Shown: positions 52,115 to 59,724 of the stretch, in pieces
Layout of the letters: each line of letters opens with the position of its first letter
How positions within the stretch are numbered: position 1 is the first letter of the stretch
Made by a program: the position numbers and the translations under genes
Notes under the pieces: generated by a model
Databases searched by the model: none
What the model was told of the DNA's origin: nothing
What the model saw: the letters and a program-made list of their open reading frames with translations, nothing else
DNA from: an uncultured Clostridium sp.
GTDB taxonomy: Bacteria; Bacillota; Clostridia; UBA1212; UBA1255
Direction: 5' to 3'
NCBI GenBank assembly: GCA_900543695.1
Contig: UQSG01000011.1
Location: forward strand, 1 to 64,000
DNA length: 64,000 bases

Positions 52115-52143
52115 TTGACAGAAAAAACAAAACCGATTATACT
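52115..52143 (+). promoter_or_regulatory. Promoter of the DUF881 pair
   Basis: TTGACA (52115-52120) and TATACT (52138-52143) with 17 bases between. The -35 abuts that of the mtaB promoter. The in-frame TTG at 52115 is therefore not a start codon. Confidence 0.7.
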
Positions 52144-52186
52144 GAAAAAGAAATTTTGCATTCTGCGGAGGAAGCCGGCGCGGGAT

Positions 52187-52933
52187 ATGGAGAAACGACA
52201 GAAAAGAACTAGACTGCAAAATGCATCGTGTGTAATGCTGATTTTGGTATTGCTGGGCTTTGTCATATCCGCCCAGATTAAATCAGTGGCGATGGAGCAA
52301 AAGAAAACGGAATCCGCAAAGCAAGAGCAGATTGCGCAGTATGAAGAGAAAATCGCTCAGCTGGAAGCCGAGCTCGCCGAAAATAAAGCGCAGTACGCCG
52401 TTCTATCGGACAAGTACAACGCCGAAATGAAAAGCCTTTACGAAAACGACAAGCAGTTTTACGAGCTCTACAAAAAATACGAAACGGATGTAGAACAGTA
52501 TAAATTCTACGCCGGCCTGACAACGGTATCAGGTCCTGGCATCGATATCGGCCTTGACGATGCACAGAAAAAATACGAATCCATGTCCACGTTCATCGTG
52601 CATGATATTTACATAAATGAAATCATCAATATTTTACGGATTGCCGGTGCACAGGCCATCTCGGTAAACGGAGAGCGGATCGTGGCCATGTCCGAAACGC
52701 TGTGTCTGGGGCCGAGCATCCGCGTGAACAATACGAAGCTGTTCGCTCCCTATCACATCGAAGCCATCGGAGATCCTCAGACGCTCCTGGCAGCCGTCAA
52801 GAGCAGCGCGATTTATGAGACCATGCTGAAGGAGAATTTGATTGTGGATCCGGTGATCAAAGAGCAGATCGTTATCAAAAAATACAACAAATCCTATGAA
52901 GACTCTATTGATTTACTTACGGAATCTGAATAA
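52187..52933 (+). CDS. DUF881-type membrane-anchored coiled-coil protein, copy 1
   Basis: The 248-residue product has a basic start, one membrane segment (about 12-30), a coiled-coil rich in Lys, Glu and Gln (about 40-110) and a C-terminal domain of the DUF881 kind, with VSGPGIDIGLDD, INEIINILRIAGAQAISVNGERIV and ALGD-like IEAIGDPQTLL. DUF881 proteins are common near division and sporulation genes in Gram-positives, but their role is not settled. The ATG at 52187 is used because the promoter occupies the upstream TTG; its GGAGG (52167-52171) is 15 bases off, which is long. It is followed 18 bases later by a relative. Confidence 0.75.
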   Translation: MEKRQKRTRLQNASCVMLILVLLGFVISAQIKSVAMEQKKTESAKQEQIAQYEEKIAQLEAELAENKAQYAVLSDKYNAEMKSLYENDKQFYELYKKYETDVEQYKFYAGLTTVSGPGIDIGLDDAQKKYESMSTFIVHDIYINEIINILRIAGAQAISVNGERIVAMSETLCLGPSIRVNNTKLFAPYHIEAIGDPQTLLAAVKSSAIYETMLKENLIVDPVIKEQIVIKKYNKSYEDSIDLLTESE

Positions 52934-52951
52934 AAGGGTACGGTGCTAACA

Positions 52952-53746
52952 ATGACGGAACAATTTGACAATCCCAATGAGCTGGAAGACAGCAGCGAAG
53001 TAAGCGTCATTATCAGAAATAAGAATATCAGAAAGAGAAGAAAGCGTGCTGTAATTATCCGGAATACGGCGATTACGCTCGTATGCGTCGTGCTGGGAAT
53101 CATCATTTCTATTCAATATAAGAGCCTCAGCGCCGCCGAAAATATTACAAGCTCCGATTCCGATAAAATTGCTTCCCTGCAGGCCCAGCAGCTGAAGCTG
53201 ATCCAGGAGAACGAGGGACTTCTTACCGCAAAAGAAGAGCTGGAACAGAAGGTTGCGCTTCTGGAAAGTGCCACAAACGAGGAACAGATCAAAAAGCTGG
53301 AAGAGGAATTGAATAAGATCAAAATGTTCTGCGGCACTACAAAAGTAACGGGAGACGGAATCTATATCTCGATTGTCCTTCAGGAAGAAATGTATCCTTC
53401 TACCTTACAGCGCCACCTTCTGACGATTATCAACGAGCTGAAGGCTTCCACGGCACAGGCGATTTCCATCAACGGAGAACGGATCACCGCCATGACGGAA
53501 ATCCGGGTGGTCGGAAATTACGTCGTCATTAACGGCCGGCAGACCGAAGCCCAGAAATTCGAAATTTACGCGATCGGACAGCCGCAGGCTCTGCTCAGCG
53601 GCGTGCTTTTAAGCGGAAACGGCCCCTTGGCCAACTTGAAAAATGAAAACACCTGCGAAGTCACCTATACGACTTTGAGCGACATCATCATCGACGCCTG
53701 CAAACCGCAGGATATCGTAACTGGACTGCTCCAAAACGCGGAATAA
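52952..53746 (+). CDS. DUF881-type membrane-anchored coiled-coil protein, copy 2
   Basis: A 264-residue relative of the previous protein with the same plan: a basic region (RNKNIRKRRKR), a membrane segment (about 37-55), a coiled coil (about 65-120) and DUF881 domain with VTGDGIYISIV, TIINELKASTAQAISINGERIT and IYAIGQPQALLSG. The two copies share the AQAIS-[VI]-NGERI segment and probably arose by duplication. The start may be the ATG at 52952 or the GTG at 52943, which is better placed behind AAAAGGG. A hetero-oligomer of the two is possible. Confidence 0.75.
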   Translation: MTEQFDNPNELEDSSEVSVIIRNKNIRKRRKRAVIIRNTAITLVCVVLGIIISIQYKSLSAAENITSSDSDKIASLQAQQLKLIQENEGLLTAKEELEQKVALLESATNEEQIKKLEEELNKIKMFCGTTKVTGDGIYISIVLQEEMYPSTLQRHLLTIINELKASTAQAISINGERITAMTEIRVVGNYVVINGRQTEAQKFEIYAIGQPQALLSGVLLSGNGPLANLKNENTCEVTYTTLSDIIIDACKPQDIVTGLLQNAE

Positions 53747-53783
53747 ATCGAAAGCCCGAATAATTGACGGCGCCCCGGCATAG

Positions 53784-53803
53784 ATATTGTTGTACAACAA
53801 TAT
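53784..53803. promoter_or_regulatory. 20-base perfect palindrome before pdaA
   Basis: ATATTGTTGT at 53784-53793 is followed directly by its complement ACAACAATAT at 53794-53803. It ends 21 bases before the pdaA ATG. The lack of a loop suggests a binding site for a dimeric regulator more than an RNA hairpin. A GCATA at 53778-53782 could be a sigma-G -35, with CAATATT as a poor -10. Confidence 0.55.
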
Positions 53804-53824
53804 TGGAAAGGGGTGCCGATTTTT

Positions 53825-54646
53825 ATGCGCTCGAAATTATATATCGCCATGCCGGTACTGCTGCTCATGGCCTTGCTGACGTATCCGGTTTTACAAATTT
53901 TTTACGAGGCAGAGGAAAATCCGTATTCAGTGGAAATCGTGGAAACGAGCACGAACAGCGACAAATCCATCTGCAGGTGGGGACTGTGCCGAGGCAAAAA
54001 CGGCTCCATCCCTGAAGCTGCGCAGGACGACACCGAAATCCTGCTGTCCGGCGGCGGCTTGTATCTAGGCGACGTAAATGAAAACAAAATGTACCTAACC
54101 TTTGACGAAGGGTACGAAAACGGGTATACCGAGGCTATTCTCGATACGCTCAAGCAGGAAAACGTAAAGGCGATTTTTTTCATTACCGGTGATTATTTTG
54201 ATAAAAACGACGCAATCATACGCAGAATGCTGGAAGAGGGCCACGAGGTAGGGAATCATACGATGCGTCACTATTCGCTGCCGGAGCTCAATTATGAAAA
54301 ATGCGAAAATGAGATCCTCGAGCTTGATCGCCTGTTTTACAACAAATTCGGCCGGCACATGCGCTTTCTGCGTCCGCCGAAGGGGGAGTATAACAGCCAG
54401 GTGCTTGAAATTGCGAACAGCCTAAATTATAAATGCATTATGTGGAGCTTTGCGTACAAGGACTGGCTGACCGACGAGCAAAAAGGAGCGGATTACGCCT
54501 TTCAGTCTGTCACGGAAAATTTTCATAACGGCGCAGTCCTGCTTCTGCACGCCGTTTCAAAGGATAACGCAGACGCACTGGCCTCGATTATTCAGGAAGC
54601 CAGGAGGCAGGGGTATGAATTTGGAGATCCGGAGGACCTGGCATGA
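53825..54646 (+). CDS. pdaA: PdaA-type polysaccharide deacetylase
   Basis: PdaA deacetylates muramic residues so that muramic delta-lactam can form in spore cortex. The 273-residue protein has a short membrane anchor at the N-terminus (about 5-25) and a NodB domain (about 85-265): LTFDEGYENGYTEAIL, GHEVGNHTMRH (metal-binding His), FLRPPKGEYN and VLLLHAVS. The TFD-x-GYENGY form is specific to the PdaA group rather than to general chitin deacetylases; the third position is Glu, where PdaA has Asn. The ATG at 53825 with GGAAAGGGG 11 bases ahead is used. It overlaps yqfC as ATGA. Confidence 0.87.
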   Translation: MRSKLYIAMPVLLLMALLTYPVLQIFYEAEENPYSVEIVETSTNSDKSICRWGLCRGKNGSIPEAAQDDTEILLSGGGLYLGDVNENKMYLTFDEGYENGYTEAILDTLKQENVKAIFFITGDYFDKNDAIIRRMLEEGHEVGNHTMRHYSLPELNYEKCENEILELDRLFYNKFGRHMRFLRPPKGEYNSQVLEIANSLNYKCIMWSFAYKDWLTDEQKGADYAFQSVTENFHNGAVLLLHAVSKDNADALASIIQEARRQGYEFGDPEDLA

Positions 54647-54852
54647 ATATTCCATCGATGCGCCTATATGGAAAAACCCGGGTGCAAATTCTTTCCCATA
54701 AGGGACTGTGCGGCTTCAGCGGCGAGGAAATCCAGATTCTCAGCGCCGTCGGGATCATCTGCGTCTGCGGAAAAAATCTGGAGATTACGGAAATCAACGA
54801 TGAATACATATCCATAAAGGGCTGCATCGATCGAATTGCCTATAAAGACTGA
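54643..54852 (+). CDS. yqfC: Sporulation protein YqfC (YabP/YqfC family)
   Basis: This 69-residue protein starts MNIPSMRLYGKTRV and contains VCGKNLEITEINDEYISIKG, the core of the YabP/YqfC family, small beta-rich proteins made in the mother cell. It overlaps pdaA by 4 bases and is followed by yqfD. In most relatives YqfC has 80-95 residues, so this one is slightly shortened at the N-terminus. Confidence 0.88.
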   Translation: MNIPSMRLYGKTRVQILSHKGLCGFSGEEIQILSAVGIICVCGKNLEITEINDEYISIKGCIDRIAYKD

Positions 54853-54870
54853 AACGGAGTTACGGATACG

Positions 54871-56049
54871 ATGTATAGATTCATGAGCTACATACAGAAT
54901 TACGTAGAGATTAAAATCACAGGGGAACAGCCGCAAAAATTTATCAATATCTGCCTGCGCAGGCGTCTGGCTGTATGGCGGCTGACACGCATCTCAGACC
55001 ATGAATTTACGCTGTTCCTGCTGGCAGGAGATTTTAAAAAAAACGTAAGGTCTGCGGCGAGAAAATCCCATGTGAAGGTTAAAATACTGAAAAAAAACGG
55101 TCTGATCTATACGCTGCGGCGATACCGGGCACGTAAGACGCTGCTGATTCTGTCTGTATTGCTGACGGCTCTTTTTTGCATGATGAGCTCGATGGTATGG
55201 AGCATCCGGATCGAGGGAGGCGACGCAGCGGACCGCCTCAGAACACAATCGCTCATGAATGAATTCGGTGTAAAACGCGGCAGCCTTTTGTCTAATATCA
55301 ATACAAAAGCACTTGCCGAACAGCTTCTGCTTCATCAGAAGAACCTGAGCTGGGTTGGCGTACAGAAACGCGGCATGACGCTCAGCGTCCAGCTGGAAGA
55401 GGGGACGTTTTATGAAGAAAAAACGGGGGAAACCATTGCGGCAGGCGAACCCTGCAATATCGCCGTTTCAAAGGATTGCCTTTTGTATAAAGTCACGGTG
55501 GAGCAGGGAACGCAGGTTGTCAGCACCGGCGATACGGCGCTTGCCGGTCAAATCGTCGTAAGTGGAGAGGGAAAACATGCAAAGGCCGATATTTTGGGCT
55601 GCGTCTGGTATAGGACGGAGGTCGAGGTCAGATCAGAGACGGAAATCCTTCGCCCGACCGGGAAAACACAGACACTCCATTCCCTTCTGCTGTTCGGACT
55701 GAAAATCGACGCGCCCTCCTGGAAATGGCTGCCCTGGAACTGGGGAAAAGAGGATTTTACCTCCTACGACAGCATTTACAGCGAAAACTACGCCGGAGCG
55801 GACGGATCGCTTCCGTTCGGAACGGCGACATTAATCAAGCGAGAAACGAAATGGGAAACGGTTTCGCTTACAGAAGAAGAAGCGAAAATCAAAGCGAGAA
55901 CGGAAGCGGAGAGCGCCCTTGACGCCGCAATTCCGGACAACGCTCAAATTTTAAGAACCTCCGCATCGTTCGTGGAACGCGATGGGAAAACGTATTACAC
56001 AGCATCCGCAGAGGTCCTGGAGCCGGTCGGCATCTGCGTCTCACCGTAA
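54871..56049 (+). CDS. yqfD: Sporulation protein YqfD
   Basis: A 392-residue membrane protein of the YqfD (stage IV) family. A cytoplasmic N-terminal part (about 1-85, with GEQPQKFINICLRRRL) precedes one membrane segment (about 88-110) and an extracellular or intermembrane part, with SIRIEGGD and the polypeptide-transport-associated-like region near 115-180. The C-terminal half contains the typical GxPCNIVAxKDG-like GEPCNIAVSKDCL and a helical end rich in Glu and Ala. It stands next to yqfC as in many endospore formers, but phoH does not follow; an EF-G paralogue with its own promoter does. Confidence 0.92.
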   Translation: MYRFMSYIQNYVEIKITGEQPQKFINICLRRRLAVWRLTRISDHEFTLFLLAGDFKKNVRSAARKSHVKVKILKKNGLIYTLRRYRARKTLLILSVLLTALFCMMSSMVWSIRIEGGDAADRLRTQSLMNEFGVKRGSLLSNINTKALAEQLLLHQKNLSWVGVQKRGMTLSVQLEEGTFYEEKTGETIAAGEPCNIAVSKDCLLYKVTVEQGTQVVSTGDTALAGQIVVSGEGKHAKADILGCVWYRTEVEVRSETEILRPTGKTQTLHSLLLFGLKIDAPSWKWLPWNWGKEDFTSYDSIYSENYAGADGSLPFGTATLIKRETKWETVSLTEEEAKIKARTEAESALDAAIPDNAQILRTSASFVERDGKTYYTASAEVLEPVGICVSP

Positions 56050-56056
56050 AACCACA

Positions 56057-56085
56057 TTGACAGGTGTGCAAAAGCATGCTACAAT
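56057..56085 (+). promoter_or_regulatory. Promoter of the EF-G paralogue
   Basis: TTGACA at 56057-56062 and TACAAT at 56080-56085, 17 bases apart. The leader of about 75 bases is AT-rich and ends in AGGAGGA at 56157-56163. Confidence 0.72.
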
Positions 56086-56169
56086 TTATCTATTATTGTA
56101 CAAGCACTCAAAACTTCATATGGACCTGTTTTTCATTTATATAATGTTTTATTCTTAGGAGGAATGTAT

Positions 56170-58239
56170 ATGAAAAGTTCTGATTTACGAAATGTTGTTC
56201 TGCTGGGGCACGGCGGCGTCGGCAAAACATCCGCCGCAGAAGCCATGCTGTATAACGCAGGCGCGACGGACCGCCTCGGCAGGATTAACGAGGGCAACAC
56301 CGTACTTGACTATGATCAGGAAGAAATTCGACGGCAGGCATCTGTAAGCCTGGCGATTGCCCCCTTCGACTGGAAGAATTCTACTGTAAATATTATAGAT
56401 ACTCCTGGATATTTTGACTTTGCGGGAGAAATGCTCGAGGGCGTTTCCGTAGCTGATTCCGCAGTAATTGTCGCCGCGGGCGCGATGTCCGTTGGAACAG
56501 AGAAGGCATGGGATTTTGCAAACAGCAGAAATCTGCCGCGCGTCATATTTGTCAACAAAATGAACGACGATACGGCGGATTTCGATAAAATATACGGCGA
56601 GCTGAAAGACGTGCTGGGCAGGTCCTGCGTTGCGCTGCAGCTTCCGATCCGCAAAAATAACAAATTAGTCGGAATTGTGGACGGCATCACAATGGAAGCC
56701 AGTATGTTTGATCAGGACGGGAACCTTACCGAATGCGAAATGCCCGAGGAGCTGAGAGCGCAGGCGGAGGAAATCAATAATAATCTTTCCGAAATCGTAG
56801 CGGAAACCGACGACGCGCTGATGGAAAAGTTCTTCGGCGGCGAAAAATTCACGAAGGAAGAAATCATCAGAGGACTTAAAATTGCGATTAATCATTGTAC
56901 ATGTGCTCCGGTATTGCTTGGCTCCGCCTATGAAAATATCGGTATTAAAAAGCTGATGGACTTTATCGTGGACTATATGCCGTCCCCGCTTGAACGCACG
57001 GTTCTCGACTATACGGACGCCAGCGGAGCGCAGAAGCAGATGAAGCCCGATCCCGACGGGCATCCCACGCTGTTTGTTTACAAAACGATTGCGGATCCTT
57101 TCGTTGGCCGCCTGTCGCTCTTCCGCGTCTGCTCGGGCACGCTGAAGCCCGATACGGTTTTATATAACGCAAACAAGGGGGCAGACGAACGGATTGCACA
57201 GATCTTCGTGCTGCGCGGCAGGAAACAGATCCCCGTTAAGGAATTGGTCTGCGGCGATCTGGGTGCCGTTGCCAAGCTGAACGTGACGGTCACTAACGAT
57301 ACGCTCGGCTCCAAGTCGAATCCGATTCTGTTGGCGCCCACCGTTTTCCCGAAGCCTCAGCTGACGCTCGGCATCGCGCCGAAGGCCAGAGGCGACGAGG
57401 AAAAGATCAGTTCCAGCCTCAGCAAGCTGCGGGACGAGGATCCTGTGATCAGCTTTTATCAGAACGCGGAAACCGGGCAGATGCTGATTTCCGGCCTCGG
57501 AGACCAGCATATCGACGTAATCGTAAATAAGCTGAAGAACCGGTACGGCGTATCCGTTCAGCTTGAGGATCCGAAAATCCCGTACAGAGAAACGATCCGC
57601 AAGAAGGTCTCTGCGGAGGGGCTCCATAAGAAGCAATCCGGCGGCGCAGGGCAGTATGGAAAGGTCGTGATTGAATTTGAACCCGGGGAGAAAGAAGAAC
57701 TGGAATTCTGCGAGCGTGTGTTCGGCGGCGCGGTGCCGAAGCAGTTTTTCCCGTCTGTGGAGAAGGGGCTGCAGGAAAGTGTCCGGCACGGCGTGCTTGC
57801 AGGATATCCAGTCGTCCATCTGAAGGCGACCTTGGTAGACGGAAAATATCATCCAGTTGATTCCAAAGAGGTTGCGTTCGTATCCGCTGCGAAGATTGCG
57901 TTTAAAGCGGGCATGAAACAGGCGGCTCCAGTGCTTTTGGAGCCCGTGGAAAGCGTCAAGGTATATATTCCGGATCGTTATATGGGAGATGTAATCGGAG
58001 ACCTGAACAAGCGAAGAGGCCGCGTGCTCGGCATGAATCCGTTGGAAAATGGCATGCAGGAGGTCGTTGCGGAAGTGCCGTATGCGGAGCTGTTCAAATA
58101 CGCGACGGATCTGCGCTCGATGACGCAGGCAAGAGGCTCCTTCGATACCGAATTTGCTCGGTATGAGGAAGTGCCGGACAATATTGCGCAGAAGATCATT
58201 GAAGAAGCAAAGCGGCATATGAGCGAGGACGAGGATTAA
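56170..58239 (+). CDS. EF-G-like translation GTPase (paralogue)
   Basis: A 689-residue protein with the five-domain plan of elongation factor G. The G domain has the P-loop GHGGVGKTSAAE (about 15-26), DTPGYFDF and NKMNDD, and later parts with the KKQSGGAGQYGKV stretch of domain IV and the RRGRVLGMNP of domain V. Canonical EF-G has AHIDAGKTT, so the P-loop marks this as the FusA2-like group, paralogues whose function (ribosome rescue or stress) is not well known. The ATG at 56170 stands 7 bases from AGGAGGA, and that at 56164 only 1. No rpsL/rpsG context is here, which also speaks for a paralogue. Confidence 0.88.
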   Translation: MKSSDLRNVVLLGHGGVGKTSAAEAMLYNAGATDRLGRINEGNTVLDYDQEEIRRQASVSLAIAPFDWKNSTVNIIDTPGYFDFAGEMLEGVSVADSAVIVAAGAMSVGTEKAWDFANSRNLPRVIFVNKMNDDTADFDKIYGELKDVLGRSCVALQLPIRKNNKLVGIVDGITMEASMFDQDGNLTECEMPEELRAQAEEINNNLSEIVAETDDALMEKFFGGEKFTKEEIIRGLKIAINHCTCAPVLLGSAYENIGIKKLMDFIVDYMPSPLERTVLDYTDASGAQKQMKPDPDGHPTLFVYKTIADPFVGRLSLFRVCSGTLKPDTVLYNANKGADERIAQIFVLRGRKQIPVKELVCGDLGAVAKLNVTVTNDTLGSKSNPILLAPTVFPKPQLTLGIAPKARGDEEKISSSLSKLRDEDPVISFYQNAETGQMLISGLGDQHIDVIVNKLKNRYGVSVQLEDPKIPYRETIRKKVSAEGLHKKQSGGAGQYGKVVIEFEPGEKEELEFCERVFGGAVPKQFFPSVEKGLQESVRHGVLAGYPVVHLKATLVDGKYHPVDSKEVAFVSAAKIAFKAGMKQAAPVLLEPVESVKVYIPDRYMGDVIGDLNKRRGRVLGMNPLENGMQEVVAEVPYAELFKYATDLRSMTQARGSFDTEFARYEEVPDNIAQKIIEEAKRHMSEDED

Positions 58240-58246
58240 GAAACGA

Positions 58247-58275
58247 TTGACAGAATCTCCACGATTTAATACAAT
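58247..58275 (+). promoter_or_regulatory. Citrate synthase promoter
   Basis: TTGACA (58247-58252) and TACAAT (58270-58275) at 17 bases. It lies directly ahead of the fusA-like gene's terminator, so the two overlap. Confidence 0.6.
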
Positions 58276-58309
58276 AAGCCATTATATCTGGAAAAGATAT
58301 AATGGCTTT
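58276..58309 (+). terminator. Terminator of the EF-G paralogue
   Basis: AAGCCATTATATC (58276-58288) with GATATAATGGCTT (58296-58308), a perfect 13-base stem with a seven-base loop and a broken T run after. The citrate synthase promoter starts inside the same gap and the RNA would start within the first arm of the stem. Confidence 0.6.
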
Positions 58310-58335
58310 CGCATTTCATTTTGGAGGAATGGGAC

Positions 58336-59724
58336 ATGTATCATCAGTACAGTGATTCGATCTTTGCGCATTATGAGGATTTTATACGAGATATGTCGGA
58401 AACGGCAGTCGCATCGGATTCCTTTGACCCGGCGCTGTATCAGAAATATAACGTCAAGCGGGGACTGAGGAACGCAGACAGTACGGGCGTTCTGGTAGGA
58501 CTGACCAGCATTGGCGACGTACGTGCGTACATCATGGAAGAAAATGAAAAGGTTCCGATCGACGGCAAGCTTTTATACAGAGGAATCAGTATCGAGCATC
58601 TGGTGGACGGCTTTGAAAAGGACCGGCGGTTCGGCTTTGAAGAGACCGCATACCTTCTGATCACCGGGAAGCTCCCGGATGACCGACAGCTTGAAGAGTT
58701 CAAATCCCTTCTGGACGAGTGCAGAAAGCTGCCCGACGGATTTGCGGAAGATATGATCATGAAGGCGCCCAGCAACAATATCATGAACAAACTGGCGCGC
58801 TGTGCGCTGGCCTCCTATTCCTATGACAGCAATCCGGACGATATTTCATATGAAAACGTACTGCGGCAGTGTATCCGTCTGATCGGACAGATGCCGACAA
58901 TGACCGCGTACGCATATCAGGCGAGAAATCATTATTATTATGACAAGAGCCTGTATATCCATAATCCGCAAAAGGGCCTTTCTACGTCGGAAAATCTGCT
59001 TCAAATGATTCGGCCGGACAGCAGGTATACGAAATTGGAGGCGGAAATCCTCGATCTTGCCCTCGTACTCCACGCCGAGCACGGCGGAGGCAACAATTCG
59101 TCTTTTACCGTCCATGTTGTGACCTCGACGGGAACGGACACGTATTCTGCCATTGCGGCGGCGATCGGCGCTTTAAAAGGGCCGAAGCACGGCGGCGCAA
59201 ACCTCAAGGTAATGGACATGATGGAGGACATCAAAGCGCATGTCGGGGATAAGCGGGATAAAGGCAGAATCAAGGATTATCTGATTCGTTTGCTTAATAA
59301 AGAGGCGTACGATGGATCGGGATTGATTTATGGCATTGGACATGCCGTATACACAAAGTCCGATCCGCGGGCCAAGCTCCTGAAGCGGAAGGCGGAAGAG
59401 CTTGCGGCTGCGCTCGGCGGCGAATGGGAGGAAGAGTTTAACTTTTATAAGACGGTGGAGGAACTGGCGCCGTCGGCTTTCGAGGAATATAAAAACTCCT
59501 CAAAGGTAATGTGTGCAAACGTAGACTTTTATTCTGGTCTGGTCTATTCAATGCTGAATATCCCAAAAGAGTTATTTACGCCGATTTTTGCGATCTCCAG
59601 GATTGCCGGCTGGAGCGCGCACCGGCTGGAGGAACTGGCGGTCAGCAACCGCATCATCAGACCGGCATATAAAAATGTGGGCAGAAAACAGCCGTACGTC
59701 GATTTATCGGACAGGAGGGAATGA
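58336..59724 (+). CDS. Citrate synthase
   Basis: The 462-residue enzyme condenses oxaloacetate and acetyl-CoA. It has LLYRGISIEHLVDGFEKD (CoA/substrate region), the catalytic His in LVLHAEHGGGNNSSF, GALKGPKHGGANL, and GIGHAVYTKSDPRA near residue 335. It is longer than the usual type II (about 370-430), with an N-terminal extension of some 60 residues. A 2-methylcitrate synthase is possible, but there are no prp genes. The ATG at 58336 follows GGAGG by 8 bases; the in-frame TTG at 58321 overlaps that site. It abuts leuS. Confidence 0.9.
   Translation: MYHQYSDSIFAHYEDFIRDMSETAVASDSFDPALYQKYNVKRGLRNADSTGVLVGLTSIGDVRAYIMEENEKVPIDGKLLYRGISIEHLVDGFEKDRRFGFEETAYLLITGKLPDDRQLEEFKSLLDECRKLPDGFAEDMIMKAPSNNIMNKLARCALASYSYDSNPDDISYENVLRQCIRLIGQMPTMTAYAYQARNHYYYDKSLYIHNPQKGLSTSENLLQMIRPDSRYTKLEAEILDLALVLHAEHGGGNNSSFTVHVVTSTGTDTYSAIAAAIGALKGPKHGGANLKVMDMMEDIKAHVGDKRDKGRIKDYLIRLLNKEAYDGSGLIYGIGHAVYTKSDPRAKLLKRKAEELAAALGGEWEEEFNFYKTVEELAPSAFEEYKNSSKVMCANVDFYSGLVYSMLNIPKELFTPIFAISRIAGWSAHRLEELAVSNRIIRPAYKNVGRKQPYVDLSDRRE

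Noticed and set aside
52115..52186. TTG at 52115 as start of the first DUF881 protein
   Set aside because: It is the -35 box of a good promoter, and the extra residues do not resemble the family.
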